DNA from: Apostichopus japonicus
Taxonomy: Eukaryota; Echinodermata; Holothuroidea; Aspidochirotida; Stichopodidae
Direction: 5' to 3'
NCBI RefSeq assembly: GCF_037975245.1
Contig: NC_092565.1
Location: 12,024,499 to 12,088,498, forward strand
Length of the DNA stretch: 64,000 bases
Notes under the pieces: generated by a model
What the model was told of the DNA's origin: nothing
Database searches by the model: none
Seen by the model: the letters and a program-made list of their open reading frames with translations, nothing else
Position numbers and translations under genes: made by a program
Shown here: positions 52,300 through 64,000 of the stretch, piece after piece
Layout: each line of letters starts with the position of its first letter
Numbering within the stretch: the stretch's first letter is position 1

Positions 52300-55200
52300 T
52301 TTTTATTATATTTAAAATGAGCCGTTGAGTTTGTACGCTCCAGCTTGAAAATCACCGACAATGCTTTGATTGCATATATACAACAGTGGCGATGTAACTT
52401 TTCTTCTTGATGTGGATCGTCTTTTCTGTTACAGACAGGTATCGGTAACTTTTCTTTATGTTATTTGAAGATACCCCCTCCCCCCTCTCATCGATCATCC
52501 CATTGTCCCCCTCCTCTCATCGATCAGCGCATTGTCCACATGGATTTGTTCATTCAATATCTGTGCGATTGGTTAAGAAAACAAAAGCATGAAGAAAAAA
52601 AGTAATGTCGATGTCGTTAAAACGACAGTTGTTAGCAGGACATTATTTCATCCTCCAACCCACCCCAACCCACCCCCACCCTTAATCAATGGTTAACTCA
52701 CACTTCACAAACCTGCTAAGGTTACTTGCAGCTATGTGAAAAAAGACAATTTTGTGTAAGATGTTCGCCTGGTTACCTCTTCCTATCCCTCCGTTTTTCT
52801 TTCCGTCAACCCCCCCCCCCTCCCCCTCCCCGTTCGACTGAAATGTTATTTCGTTGTTCAGAATCAAGCACAGGGTATATCGGCAAACAGACATAGACTA
52901 ATATTGCAAACAGTTTAGATAAAAAAAGAAACTTTTTCCTATTTTGGTGTCATTTTTCTTTGTTGTAAAATGAAACCAGTTTAGACATTAAATTGTAAAT
53001 TATTTACTACAATCGGTACAACTCTCACGTTTAGGTCACAAGACACATGTCTTATCAAATTAATCCTCATCCGAGTTTGTTAAAGGAAAAAGGTTGTTTT
53101 CTGCGTTTCTTTCATCAACAACCAAAAAATAGAGGGCAGAGTCCAAACCTTCTCGTTCTCAATTTCTCCCTGATTTATTATAACATATCTGTTTATTTTA
53201 CGTCAACACGGTCTTCTTTGTCTTCGGATCGTATCTGTGACTGTATTTAATGCGTTATGAATATCCGTACTTTTGATCCATACCTAAAGGGAAACTTTGT
53301 GTGTATGTGTATGTGTGTGTGTTCGTCGTATTAAATGGTTGAATATTTTACCTCCCAAAATTTTTACAACCAAAAATCTTTTAAACATATATAACCATGG
53401 AATACATCATATAAAACATTCGAGGTTTACAAACAGACTAATTGCGGGAATGGAACGGCCGCGGAAAACAAAACCTTTATCTCTCTTCCTTTAATTATCA
53501 GTCAACCAATTCGCCAGATTGTCTGCACGTTAAGAAATTTAACAGATTTTAGAAGACATTTACCGGTTCGAATCAGACCTTACGAGAGGAACAGTCGAAT
53601 CTAAAAATTTTTCTCTCTGTTAACGTCTTGGAGTTGTCATCAGAATTAGACTAAGTGAAACATGCATGATACAATAAAGTTGCAGCTTACAATACCTAAT
53701 ATATATATACCCTGCTTTAGAGGGGGGGGGGGTTAAATAATAATTATTGGTCTGATTATACTTTAATATATGTGAAATCATTTCTGATTCAACATAGCAT
53801 ATAAGATTATGGTGTGTATATTTGTACATTTTGTGTTGTTACATTTGACTTTCAAAGAACGTTTGACATGGGATGGAAAGCAGGGATAATGGCTTTGATA
53901 AGAGGGTATGTCTTTATCAAAGGGACACTTACAAAATGGGTCATACATAAGGGCAATATGTACACCACCCCATGTATGAAGGAGGTCGGTGCTATAACAG
54001 AGAAAGAGATGGAACATTTTATTCCCACATGCATTATGCCTACATAAGCGTTAGGTGGTACGTCGCCTCATTGACGAGTCACAGTGCGCATGTAAATGAC
54101 ATCATACGTGATACGGATATGTCACGTGTTGAGTGCGTCACCGTGCATTTTCCGATTATATAAGAAATGGAAGAGGGCAAAAGAGACTCAAAATCCGGAA
54201 TGTGGTTTATCGTTTAAATGTGCGTTTCTTTTTTTTAATTTGAAGGAATGCTTTGTTTTTTAAAACAGGACTCTGCATTATTTATTTGCTTTCCTCATTT
54301 GTGATGACATTTTTTAAGTTATATTAAACTTTCTTAAATACATGAAATAATAGAAATGATAACCTTTCCAAAAATGTGTATGGTCACTAAATCTGGGAAG
54401 GTTTTGAAATATCCGAATTCTTTAAATCGGTGTAGTACGTTCCGGGTGTGAAACGGAAGGTATAATTTTGTGGTAAATGTTGTCAAATCTGTTTGGTCGA
54501 TAATTTTTCAATGAATCTATATCAGTCACTCAGTTATTAGTAACTGACTTTCAATGAATTCAATGTACTTGGATTGAAAGCTGTGGCGCAACCACGTATA
54601 CTACGGGAGGAGGCTGGGTACAAAGCTATATACTACGTATGTCGGCTAATCCATGAGACCCCTTCCTAATGATAAGCATGAATAAACACCGAGTATTAAT
54701 GATTCCAGATAATCATTGGTGCATTCAATCTTACCCCCGGTACAATTACTATACATGTTCGAAATCTTACCCTCCCTTCTTCACTCCGCCACCGCTCTTA
54801 TTATCTGAATATACTTTATGTGGAAATGAAACAAAAGTATACTGTTTGGCAACATGTGTTCTTTTGAATGAACGAAATCCGTTAATTAAACAGAATAAAA
54901 CATTATTAACGTCTCGTTGTATAACAAATGGACAGGTGGATCAGGAAGCTGCTTCAGGCACTGATATAGAGCGATCCTACAAACCTGCTACAGTCATGCT
55001 GCAGTCCTGCTACATGGATATGTGGTCCGTTACATAAGTCACTTTCTCATGAATGGTTACATGTTACGGTTGTTTGTTTTTTGCATGACCTGTTTGTGGG
55101 CCGACAGGAACAACCCTAGCAACCAGATTCGCTGTACCAGTTACCGCTCGATAACTATATTGAAAGTCCGTGAACATAGAGAGAGGAGGGGAAAACAGAT

Positions 55201-57000
55201 CTGATAGTGCGAACCATTGGTGTCCTTGACTATAAGAAGTATTAACACATTCAATCTTACTGATAGGTAGTTAGCCTAATAACTCATTCAGTCCTTGCCT
55301 TAGTTTACTTTTACTTACGCGTTTCAAATTTGAATAGAATCAATGGGTTCATATTCAAACATCGCATTGGACTTATTCACGCCGGCGTAAATGGGAACAA
55401 CAAATTACTTTTTGTCTCAATGGTTATGTCATTTTCTCCTCGCCCTAGTGAATTGGTACAAACTTAAAGCAACTTACTGGTGATGTGTTATATGGCCGAT
55501 GGATCAGTGTAATGCTCTAAAGTTTGCCTATATATATAGTCTTCGGTGCTTAGAAGAGTAAAATATCAACATTTCATGCTAGAAATCCCACAAAATGAAT
55601 TGTCATTGCGTATTTTAACCATGCACAGGTCCGTGTGCAACATACATGTGTAAACTTTTCGGCAACGGTTTTCCGAGCTTGGTAGTCCAATAACCGCGCA
55701 TGGGCAGTGAATTAATTGTACGCCTCCCACCAAAAATCACGATATCTGGCCTTTAAATATAAGCCGGTAGCACATTTATATCTGTTAATAATGAGTATAA
55801 TTTCGAGTAGACAGATATTTATTGAGAATGGCAAGAAGGCGCTGAGGGAGAGGTGGGAGGGTAAGGGGATCGGAGCTGGGGGGGGGGGTAGAAGGAGGAA
55901 ATAGTTCAACGTTTGACTGTAATTTCCAGCAGCATATATACTTTTTATTTCCAAGTTGGCTTTATAGTGAAGTTACGAATTCAGAGTTAGCAAACGATAT
56001 TTGACAAACATATATAGGTCAAAATTTTAAGCTCACACTGTATACTGTTTCTTTAAAATTGCATGATTGTCGCTAAATGTTAAGCCCTCTTGAGATGGAC
56101 AAGGTTTTAATGCTTATATTCCGTAGTAAAGTATACAGTAGCTAATGCTCATGTCATTGTAACTCAAATCGACATTTATAGTTCGACGTACAAAAAGAAC
56201 GGAAGGCTACTCGTGAATGGAATCAACCAGACGGAATTAAGAAGTCATTTGTTGCTATTCTGACTGTTATATCAACTGAGGCGTAACTTACCTCTGTGAA
56301 GACAATATCCGGAAATATCCAATCGTTAAAATAGTTTGACAAAACTAGACAGCGAGGTTGTGGCATATTCTGTAGCAACCTCTGATACGAACAGTATCAT
56401 TTAAAATGAAGCTTGCTAGCAAAGTACATATAAGAAACCACTGTACAGAGATATTATATGTTAAAAAAGAACAAAACAACAACATACAAACAAATAAACA
56501 AATGGAAAGAAAGAAAGAAAGGAAATAAAGAAAATGCAAACCATTTTATAGTTCACATTGTTACCGTTCCGAAATAAGACGGAGGCATCGCTTACAACTG
56601 TCCATGGGTTGCATAGCTACGGGGGGGGGGGGGGGGATACCGTTATTACATTACGATGACATCACGAAGGTAATTGCTATAGGAGTTATTTGTCGCCATA
56701 ACGATGTCATGGTTCATTCAGGCCTATATGGGCAACATTAGTACTGTTCTTTAGCAGTTTAGGGAACACCATGAACAAATTCCTTGTCTTTTCCTAGTTT
56801 CTAACTGAATAAACTCTTATTTTCTTGCACTTAGTTTTTAGGCAGCACGTTGTTACTGCCTCTCATCAGTACGATTATACACACTTGTTTTCCTGATCTC
56901 ATGTCATGAGACACACATAATCACGATACTAATTTAAGAAATGTAGTGGAATACATACATATGCACTGTGCACGTGGAGACGTCTTGCTAAAAGTGTTGG
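52300..57000. other. gene-free stretch
   Basis: No coding exon or RNA gene is recognised. It has poly-C/poly-G tracts (about 52810, 53722, 55880 and 56620), a TATGTGTGTGTG patch near 53300 and AT-rich unique-looking DNA. The longest frame (54669-55037, 122 codons) has no recognisable domain. Confidence 0.55.
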
Positions 57001-57042
57001 CCTAATGACATCAGACATACCGTAAACTAACATGTTATTAGC

Positions 57043-57472
57043 GGAATAAAACTAGTCTGTAGACGACATTTCATATGTTTTTTTTCAAGTAAACCTAAAC
57101 ATGTTATAACCAAGGCGATGCTACTTCAAGCGATATTATTGAGCAGGCTGGCAACCAGTTTCGTATCCAATATTTCTAGTTATGACGTCACAGAATAAAA
57201 TTAGTCTGTAGTCGACATTTCATAACTTATTTTCAAGCTAACCTAAACACGTTATAACCAAGGCGATGCTACTTCAAGCGATACTATTGAGTTTCGTAAC
57301 CACTATTTCTAGTTATGACGTCACAAAATAAAATTAGTCTGTAGTCGACAGTTCATATCTTCTTTTCGAGCAAACCTAAGCACGTTATAACCAAGGCCAT
57401 GCTACTTCAAGCGATACTATTAAACAGGCTGGCAACCAGTTTCGTAACCACTATTTCTAGTTATGACGTCAC
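57043..57472. repeat. three tandem units of ~133-149 bp, each ending in a CRE palindrome
   Basis: Units start at 57043, 57192 and 57325. Each carries AAACTAGTCTGTAG/AAATTAGTCTGTAG, CACGTTATAACCAAGGCGATGCTACTTCAAGCGATA-type blocks (in parts) and a terminal TTATGACGTCAC. The middle unit lacks about 15 bases (CAGGCTGGCAACCA region). TGACGTCA lies at 57183, 57316 and 57464. Confidence 0.9.
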
Positions 57473-58227
57473 AGAATCACTGCATCCAACCTCAGTAGAC
57501 CTCGTACCACACAGAGCCCTGATACGTATTTGCCAAACGTAGCCTAAAAGTATTGAAATTAGACTTTAAAACACCCTAAGAAAGATTTTTTTGCCATTTC
57601 TCAATTCATTACACTAATTAAAAGTTGTACTGGGATCGAGTCTCTCTCATACCAGGGGGTGTTATAATTTGGACTTCCATCATTGGATAATAGGTTGTCA
57701 TAGGTTAGGGATTTCAGTCGTTGTATGTAAATCATGTATTGTATTGTTACGATTTACTCTTTATGCCGAAAGATGACTTCTTCACGGATTAGCGGTCAAA
57801 AACTTGAAGTAAAGATGAGTGGGCCTCACAGTTCAGTTTTAGCATCGATATTTCTCTTCGTTTAGTTAATTATTATTTACTCGACTTCTCTCTAAACCCT
57901 CCGTTTTAAGTCAAAATACAACATATTTGACTTATGTTGCATTTGGCCTGAAATACTGTAATGGATAAGAAGAGGTTTCTTGGAAACAAGACCCACCGAT
58001 AAAGGCCCCTTGAAATAATTTTGGCTGTCTGAACAAAGTAATATGTGACGTAACAGCCATGTTTGTACTGTGAGACATTTGGGGGCCCTGTAGTAAGTTT
58101 CAAATGTCATTTTCTCCTAATCTGTAAAATTGATATGTATATGGTTCGGTGAAGTGTTGTTTAGTATTTTTCGAGTTAATATTATGCGAAACCTCTGGAC
58201 TATTATTTTAACTGGGAATGAGGCCCT

Positions 58228-58527
58228 GTTACAAAAATACCGTAGGGATGTTAACGGTAGTACACATCAAACATCACAAAAAGTTTCCCCTAACAATTTG
58301 ATTTTGTCTTTGTGTTCGATAAAACTGGTTAGAACTGGTGATTTTCGCAATAAGAGGATGGGGTGGGGATGGGGGTGGGGATGGGGGTGGGAGGGTCTTC
58401 CCTGATTCTTTTCTTTTCGTTACTTTTGGGATATTTTCTTTGTTACGCATGTAGACCCAGATTAGATCAGATACGTTATGTGATCATGAATGGTATATAA
58501 AAGCTGTGTCCAATCTGGAGTTAATGA
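58228..58527 (+). repeat. duplicated sequence, left copy (interrupted by satellite)
   Basis: From GTTACAAAA...CCGTAGGGATGTTAACGG through a G-rich tract to CTGTGTCCAATCTGGAGTTAATG, this matches 62519-62857. The match ends exactly where the satellite array begins. Confidence 0.85.
58360..58395 (+). other. G-quadruplex-prone tract
   Basis: GGGGTGGGGATGGGGGTGGGG followed by further G-runs fits the G3+N1-7 x4 pattern. The related copy at 62652-62683 keeps the G-richness but with a different arrangement. Confidence 0.7.
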
Positions 58528-58531
58528 ACAT

Positions 58532-60913
58532 AATTATACCTCATATACAAAGAGAAAAGCGCTCTACCCCCATTGGTATGATTTTGGGTAGAATTGAAAA
58601 AGTCGCGATTTTGGCCAAAATTTGAAAAAATGATAAGGGTATAGCCTTACAAAATAGTCAAATTTGGACCAAATATGGAATTTCTCAAATTTCTTTCAGT
58701 GTGCTTATGTGGATTCTTACAGCTTAGTTATGGATTTTCCTCGAGTGTCAAGTGAATATCCATGGAATTTTAAGCTTCATTTCGCCTTATTAATATCATA
58801 AGACTATGAATAAGATTTTATGGTAATTTCTTTTAAACGGGAAACAATATGAGCATAATAATACCTGATATACAAAGAGAAAAGCGCACTACCCCATTGG
58901 TATGATTTTGGGTAGAATTGAAAAAGTCGCGATTTTGGCCAAAATTTGAAAAAATGATAAGGGTATATTGCCTTACAAAATAGTCAAATTTGGACCAAAA
59001 ATGGAATATCTCAAATTTCCTTCAGGGTGCTTATGTGGATTCTTACAGCTTAGTTGTGGATTTTCCTCGAGTGTCAAGTGAATATCCATGGAATTTTAAG
59101 CTTCATTTCGCCTTATTAATATCATAAGACTATGAATAAGATTTTATGGTAATTTCTTTTAAACGGGAAACAATATGAGCATAATAATACCTGATATACA
59201 AAGAGAAAAGCGCACTACCCCATTGGTATGATTTTGGGTAGAATTGAAAAAGTCGCGATTTTGGCCAAAATTTGAAAAAATGATAAGGGTATATTGCCTT
59301 ACAAAATAGTCAAATTTGGACCAAAAATGGAATATCTCAAATTTCCTTCAGGGTGCTTATGTGGATTCTTACAGCTTAGTTGTGGATTTTCCTCGAGTGT
59401 CAAGTGAATATCCATGGAATTTTAAGCTTCATTTCGCCTTATTAATATCATAAGACTATGAATAAGATTTTTATGGTATTTTCTTTTAAACGGGAAACAA
59501 TATGAGCATAATTATACCTGATATACAAAGAGAAAAGCGCACTACCCCATTGGTATGATTTTGGGTAGAATTGAAAAAGTCGCGATTTTGGCCAAAATTT
59601 GAAAAAATGATAAGAGTATAGCCTTACAAAATAGTCAAATTTTGGACCAAATATGGAATTTCTCAAATTTCCCTCAGGGTGCTTATGTGGATTCTTACAG
59701 CTTAGTTATGGATTTTCCTCGAGTGTCAAGTGGATATCCATGGAATTTTAAGCTTCATTTCGCCTTATTAATATCATAAGACTATGAATAAGATTTTATG
59801 GTATTTTCTTTTAAACGGGAAACAATATATGAGCATAATTATACCTGATATACAAAGAGAAAAGCGCACTACCCCATTGGTATGATTTTGGGTAGAATTG
59901 AAAAAGTCGCGATTTTGGCCAAAATTTGAAAAAATGATAAGGGTATATTGCCTTACAAAATAGTCAAATTTGGACCAAAAATGGAATATCTCAAATTTCC
60001 TTCAGGGTGCTTATGTGGATTCTTACAGCTTAGTTGTGGATTTTCCTCGAGTGTCAAGTGAATATCCATGGAATTTTAAGCTTCATTTCGCCTTATTAAT
60101 ATCATAAGACTATGAATAAGATTTTTATGGTATTTTCTTTTAAACGGGAAACAATATGAGCATAATTATACCTGATATACAAAGAGAAAAGCGCACTACC
60201 CCATTGGTATGATTTTGGGTAGAATTGAAAAAGTCGCGATTTTGGCCAAAATTTGAAAAAATGATAAGAGTATAGCCTTACAAAATAGTCAAATTTTGGA
60301 CCAAATATGGAATTTCTCAAATTTCCCTCAGGGTGCTTATGTGGATTCTTACAGCTTAGTTATGGATTTTCCTCGAGTGTCAAGTGGATATCCATGGAAT
60401 TTTAAGCTTCATTTCGCCTTATTAATATCATAAGACTATGAATAAGATTTTATGGTATTTTCTTTTAAACGGGAAACAATATATGAGCATAATTATACCT
60501 GATATACAAAGAGAAAAGCGCACTACCCCATTGGTATGATTTTGGGTAGAATTGAAAAAGTCGCGATTTTGGCCAAAATTTGAAAAAATGATAAGGGTAT
60601 AGCCTTACAAAATAGTCAAATTTGGACCAAATATGGAATTTCTCAAATTTCCTTCAGTGTGCTTATGTGGATTCTTACAGCATAGTTATGAATTTTCCTC
60701 GAGTGTCAAGTGGATTTCCAGGGAATTTTAAGCTTCATTTCGCCTTATTAATATCATAAGACTATGAATAAGATTTTATGGTATTTTCTTTTAAACGGGA
60801 AACAATATATGAGCATAATTATACCTGATATACAAAGAGAAAAGCGCTCTATCCCATTGGTATGATTTTTGGTAGAATTGAAAATTCTAATATCATAAGA
60901 CTATGAATAAGGT
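58532..60913. repeat. ~327-bp satellite array, seven full units and a partial eighth
   Basis: The anchor CCTGATATACAAAGAGAAAA recurs at 58539, 58864, 59190, 59517, 59844, 60171, 60498 and 60824, spaced 325-327 bases apart. Units fall into types by ATAAGGGTATATTGCC, ATAAGAGTATAGCC or ATAAGGGTATAGCC and linked changes (GTTGTGG/GTTATGG, AAAAATGG/AAATATGG). The order is roughly C-A-A-B-A-B-C', and the B-A-B segment is a 654-bp higher-order duplication. The last unit breaks off near 60885 and resumes with only a short tail. Identical 72-codon minus-strand frames at 59448 and 60102 reflect this duplication, not genes. Confidence 0.95.
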
Positions 60914-60985
60914 TGGAACCCTAGACATGAGTTTGTCTTGAGAACTAACCACTTCGCCAATGTAACTGTTGAGAAATAATGCTCA
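60911..60985 (-). repeat. decayed tRNA-derived repeat, copy 1
   Basis: GGTTGGAACCCTAGACATGAGTTTGTCTTGAGA...CCACTTCGCC...ACTGTTGAGAAATA parallels the better-preserved copy at 61046-61140, including the TTTGTCTTG and TGTTGAGAAATA blocks. Confidence 0.4.
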
Positions 60986-61045
60986 ATTCTAATATTTAAG
61001 GTTCATAATGGAAGGAAAGAGGTATAAGAATATAAAAAGGAAAAT

Positions 61046-61140
61046 TGCCCTCACTGGGGTTTGAACCCAAAACAAGGAGTTTGTCTTGCTATTCAGGCAC
61101 AAAGCACTACCACTGCACCACTGTATCTGTTGAGAAATAT
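61046..61140 (-). repeat. tRNA-derived SINE head, copy 2
   Basis: On the minus strand GGTGCAGTGGTAG (A-box-like, 61119-61107) is followed by GGTTCAAACCC (B-box-like, 61067-61057) and the complementary-looking GGGTTCAAACCCCAG T-arm. The anticodon region does not fold convincingly. A SINE head or tRNA pseudogene is the best reading. Confidence 0.5.
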
Positions 61141-61434
61141 ATCGTTTTCATTTCCACAACAGTTGAAGATGTCATTACCCAACGGTTTTGATAAAATATA
61201 ACCAATTTTCTGTACCGAAGTGGGTAGAGTAACTATTTTTATAAATGATCTAAATTCTTTGATTGCCTAGTTGCTAAAGTAACTCAAGGCAACGTTTCCT
61301 GAATCTGCTTAGCTCATTTCGCTGCGCGGTTGAAAAGTATTAATATACAACAACCAGTTAAAACAACAGTATCGGGCAGTATTTTATCACCCTCCGTTCC
61401 ATTTTTGAAGAAAAAATTAAGATTAAACATTGAA

Positions 61435-61700
61435 CACTTCTATCGTTTAGCATACATCTTCCGAGGAACAACACAAAACCGGAAAACATTTATGAATAAC
61501 AAAGGTTTGATTTGAATGCTTTGAAATCACGTATCACTGGCAAGATGCGTCGAGCGCCCTCTCTAAACACTTCTATCGCTTAGCATGCAACTTCCGAGGA
61601 ACAATACAAAACCGGAATACATTTATGAACAACAAAGGTTTGATTTGACTACAGCTTTGAAATCACGTATCACTGGCAAGATGCGTCGAGCGCCCTCTTT
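61435..61700. repeat. 133-bp tandem duplication
   Basis: Two copies begin CACTTCTATCG at 61435 and 61568, and both end GCGTCGAGCGCCCTCT. They differ by about ten changes. Each copy contains CTTCCGAGGAACAA and AAATCACGTATCACTGGCAA. Confidence 0.9.
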
Positions 61701-62120
61701 TACAAGGTTTGATAAAACGCCCAGTGACAGCTTTGACCAAGTTTCCCATTTTCCCCGGAAATTTGAAAATCCGATTATTTCCACCTTTAGCCTCTAAAAC
61801 GATCGTAAATTATCTTTGCTATATTGTTATGGAATTAATACCATCGAAATATTTCGTGAAACTCTATAAACTGAGGCAAAAAGCCGTTATATATAGATAG
61901 GGGGGGTAAAATTTTGCTTACCTCTTACCCGTAGTTTTGTAAAACAAGGATTTAGTGTTACAATTTTATAGGCACCTCATAGAAATTGGCCTTCGGAGGC
62001 AAAAGCATGCCTGGATGAATAGTAACGATTTTATCCCTTCTGTAGAATCAGAAGGAACCCCTGATCCATATGCATGATTTTGGCAAGAATCGAGTTTGGA
62101 TCAAAGATTGAAGAAATCAC

Positions 62121-62217
62121 AAGGCTATATATGTATTGCCTTACCAATTTTGAGGATAAAGATCTAACTTCTAGATCTTTATCCCCAAATTTGGTAAGGC
62201 AATATATATATAGCCTT
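62121..62217. repeat. near-perfect 45-bp inverted repeat with 7-base loop
   Basis: The left arm 62121-62165 (AAGGCTATATATGTATTGCC...GATAAAGATCT) and right arm 62173-62217 (AGATCTTTATCC...GGCAATATATATATAGCCTT) pair with only about three mismatches around AACTTCT. The arms contain GCCTTAC...AAATTTGG, resembling part of the nearby satellite unit. Confidence 0.9.
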
Positions 62218-62518
62218 ATACTCCTTGTCTAGGGTTCAATTCCCACAGAATGCATGTCTATGGTTCAAGTCCAGCCAGAGTCTTTTAATTTTCTGTTCTT
62301 TGGAGGACGTGGGAAGTATGATGGTAAGAAACAAAGTTTATTCATTGGGAACCAAAATGGTGTAATCGGTAGTTCCATATGCGATTAGACATTTCTGATC
62401 GGCACGGTTCAAGTCTAGGGTGAGTGATAGCTGGAAACGGTCTTTGCCCGGCACCCCTTCCCCTGACAAGGTTCCCAAGCGGCCAAGGGAATTCGCCGGC
62501 ACCCCCCCCCTTGACAAG

Positions 62519-62857
62519 GGTTACAAAACTACCGTAGGGATGTTAACGGTGGTACAAATCAAACATCACAAAAAGTCTCCTCTAACAATTTGGTTTGTCA
62601 TTGTGTTCGTTATAACTGGTTAGTACTAGTGATTTTGCGCGATAAGCGGATGGGGGTGGGAGGGGGGGTGGGGTTGGGGAGGGTCTTCCCTGTCGACATG
62701 GCTCTGATCTCTCTCTTTTGGTTACTGCTGGGATACTTTCTTTGTTATGTATGAGACATAAGATTCTCCATCCTTCAATCTGTAGCCCCAGATTAGATCA
62801 GACACGTTACGTGATCATGAATGGTACATAAAAGCTGTGTCCACTCTGGAGTTAATG
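62519..62857 (+). repeat. duplicated sequence, right copy
   Basis: It matches 58228-58527 from GTTACAAAACTACCGTAGGGATG to CTGTGTCCACTCTGGAGTTAATG. It has an extra ~35 bases (ATAAGATTCTCCATCC...) and a different G-tract. Downstream it continues into sequence not found at the left copy, where the satellite begins instead. Confidence 0.85.
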
Positions 62858-63752
62858 GCTGCCCTCCTAGATGGTCTTGTCTCTTCTCTAATTTCATAAA
62901 TAGATGAACCTCCTCTTGCAGTAAACAGCGAGAAAGTCTTGCTCGGGCAAAACTGTCAGATCAGAACCAACATGATGGTGTCGTTCCCTTCAACGAAACG
63001 CTTTACTTTTGTAAGTGTTGAATGATTCTTTAAAATGTGTCTTATTCTTGTCACAACCAGTTGTTACTATTTGGATTTTCATGTTCCCTTTTCAAAGCAC
63101 TCATACTGACAGTACGAGCAGTATGAATAGCATGTTTTTATCTGATAAAGGTTTTAATAAAAACAGTCCAAATTTGGTGAGAATGAGTAATTAAGACCTA
63201 TATTGCTTCTTCAATTTGTACAGAAATGTGTTTAAAGACTCAAGAGTCAACATGATTTCTTCTATTTACACATCAGGCAAAGAACAATCCCTGGAAGGCA
63301 GTGTGAAAACTGTTGAATAGAAACAGTTATGTATTTCATACTCTATTTCATTACATTATGAGACTGATAGAAAGTGCTTTAAAGCAAACATTATGCTCAC
63401 AAATTGTCCTCAAATTTACATGAAGCTCACCAAGCTGCCTCTGAAGGGAGCCAATGCTCAACATATGCCTGCTTTGTCAAGATATAGCATATATTCCTAA
63501 TACAATCCTCATCACATTACTACACAAGTCAAAGTAATACCATGTTCTGTTTGCAAATGTATCGAGACCACAACGACAAACTATGTTAACTTCCAGTGAC
63601 ATCGGTATTTAACTCAATGTCTTCAAAGTGAGGCCTGCTCACTTATATGGGACCACAGTACATATCTAGGTTTTCTTAGATTAGGAATTGGTAGTCATAT
63701 ATCAACGCTTCCATTTGTTAACGATTTTGACTTTTAACATCTGACAGGATCA

Positions 63753-64000
63753 GACCTATTGTACTATCTGACTGGGTCGCATTCAAACAGCTACCTTCTT
63801 TCATAGACCAATGCTTCCAATGGTAACATTCTGACCTATTGTACTATCTGACTGGGTCGCATTCAAACAGCTACCTTCTTTCATAGATCAATGCTTCCAA
63901 TGGTAACATTCTGACCTATTGTACTATCTGACTGGGTCGCATTCAAACAGCTACCTTCCTTCATAGATCAATGCTTCCAATGGTAACTTTCTGACCTATT
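63753..64000. repeat. 80-bp tandem repeat, at least three copies, open at window end
   Basis: GACCTATTGTACTATCTGAC recurs at 63753, 63833 and 63913, and GACCTATT again at 63993, exactly 80 bases apart. Units are almost identical (GACCA/GATCA, ACATT/ACTTT differences). The array runs beyond the window. Confidence 0.95.

Noticed and set aside
53565-53600. GGTTCGAATC as a tRNA B-box
   Set aside because: No A-box at the right distance and no cloverleaf pairing.
54669-55037. 122-codon plus-strand frame
   Set aside because: No motif, Ile/Tyr/Cys-rich composition of AT-rich intergenic DNA, and no splice or promoter context.
59448-60320. Two identical 72-codon minus-strand frames
   Set aside because: They are the same part of the satellite repeated at 654 bp; in other monomers the frame is broken.

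Overview
This looks like metazoan nuclear DNA. It is AT-rich, has long (TA)n and poly-G/poly-C tracts, many dispersed and tandem repeats, and one intron-rich developmental gene. The homeobox family, the frequent TAGGCCTA palindrome and SINE/LINE tails ending in TATTATTA-like runs suggest a marine deuterostome. An echinoderm, perhaps a sea cucumber, is my best guess, but this is inference.

The only gene I can support firmly is an Emx (empty spiracles) homeobox gene on the minus strand. Three coding exons (34596-33855, 20476-20295, 11584-11453) join in phase to a protein of about 351 aa. It has an EH1-like N-terminal motif, a YPWLL segment, a complete Emx-type homeodomain interrupted after residue 44 by an intron, and the Emx C-terminal tail. 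Intron 1 is about 13.4 kb and intron 2 about 8.7 kb. The region upstream of exon 1 (35.2-35.3 kb) holds CCAAT boxes, a perfect Pbx-Meis/Prep decamer and an E-box. Intron 2 holds a POU octamer with several TAATTA-type sites. Both are candidate control elements.

Layout: 1-11 kb (3' of Emx) has a U2-snRNA-headed RNA-like element at 1.66-1.85 kb next to a SINE tail, a G-quadruplex-prone tract, a 154-bp tandem duplication, a perfect DR1 nuclear-receptor site and a tRNA-like sequence. 11.4-34.6 kb is the Emx gene, whose introns carry microsatellites, a degenerate Tx1/L1-like LINE fragment and a hammerhead-like repeat remnant. 35-57 kb (5' of Emx) is a gene-poor accumulation of MITE-like elements, minisatellites and at least two dispersed repeat families. 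57-64 kb is repeat-dominated: a three-copy unit with CRE palindromes, a ~327-bp satellite with higher-order structure embedded in a duplicated ~310-bp sequence, tRNA-derived repeats, a 45-bp-arm hairpin, and an 80-bp tandem repeat running off the end.

Most other open frames fall in simple repeats, satellites or unstructured intergenic DNA, and I do not call them genes. I found no new multigene system. The most unusual items are the U2-headed RNA-like element and the satellite block.
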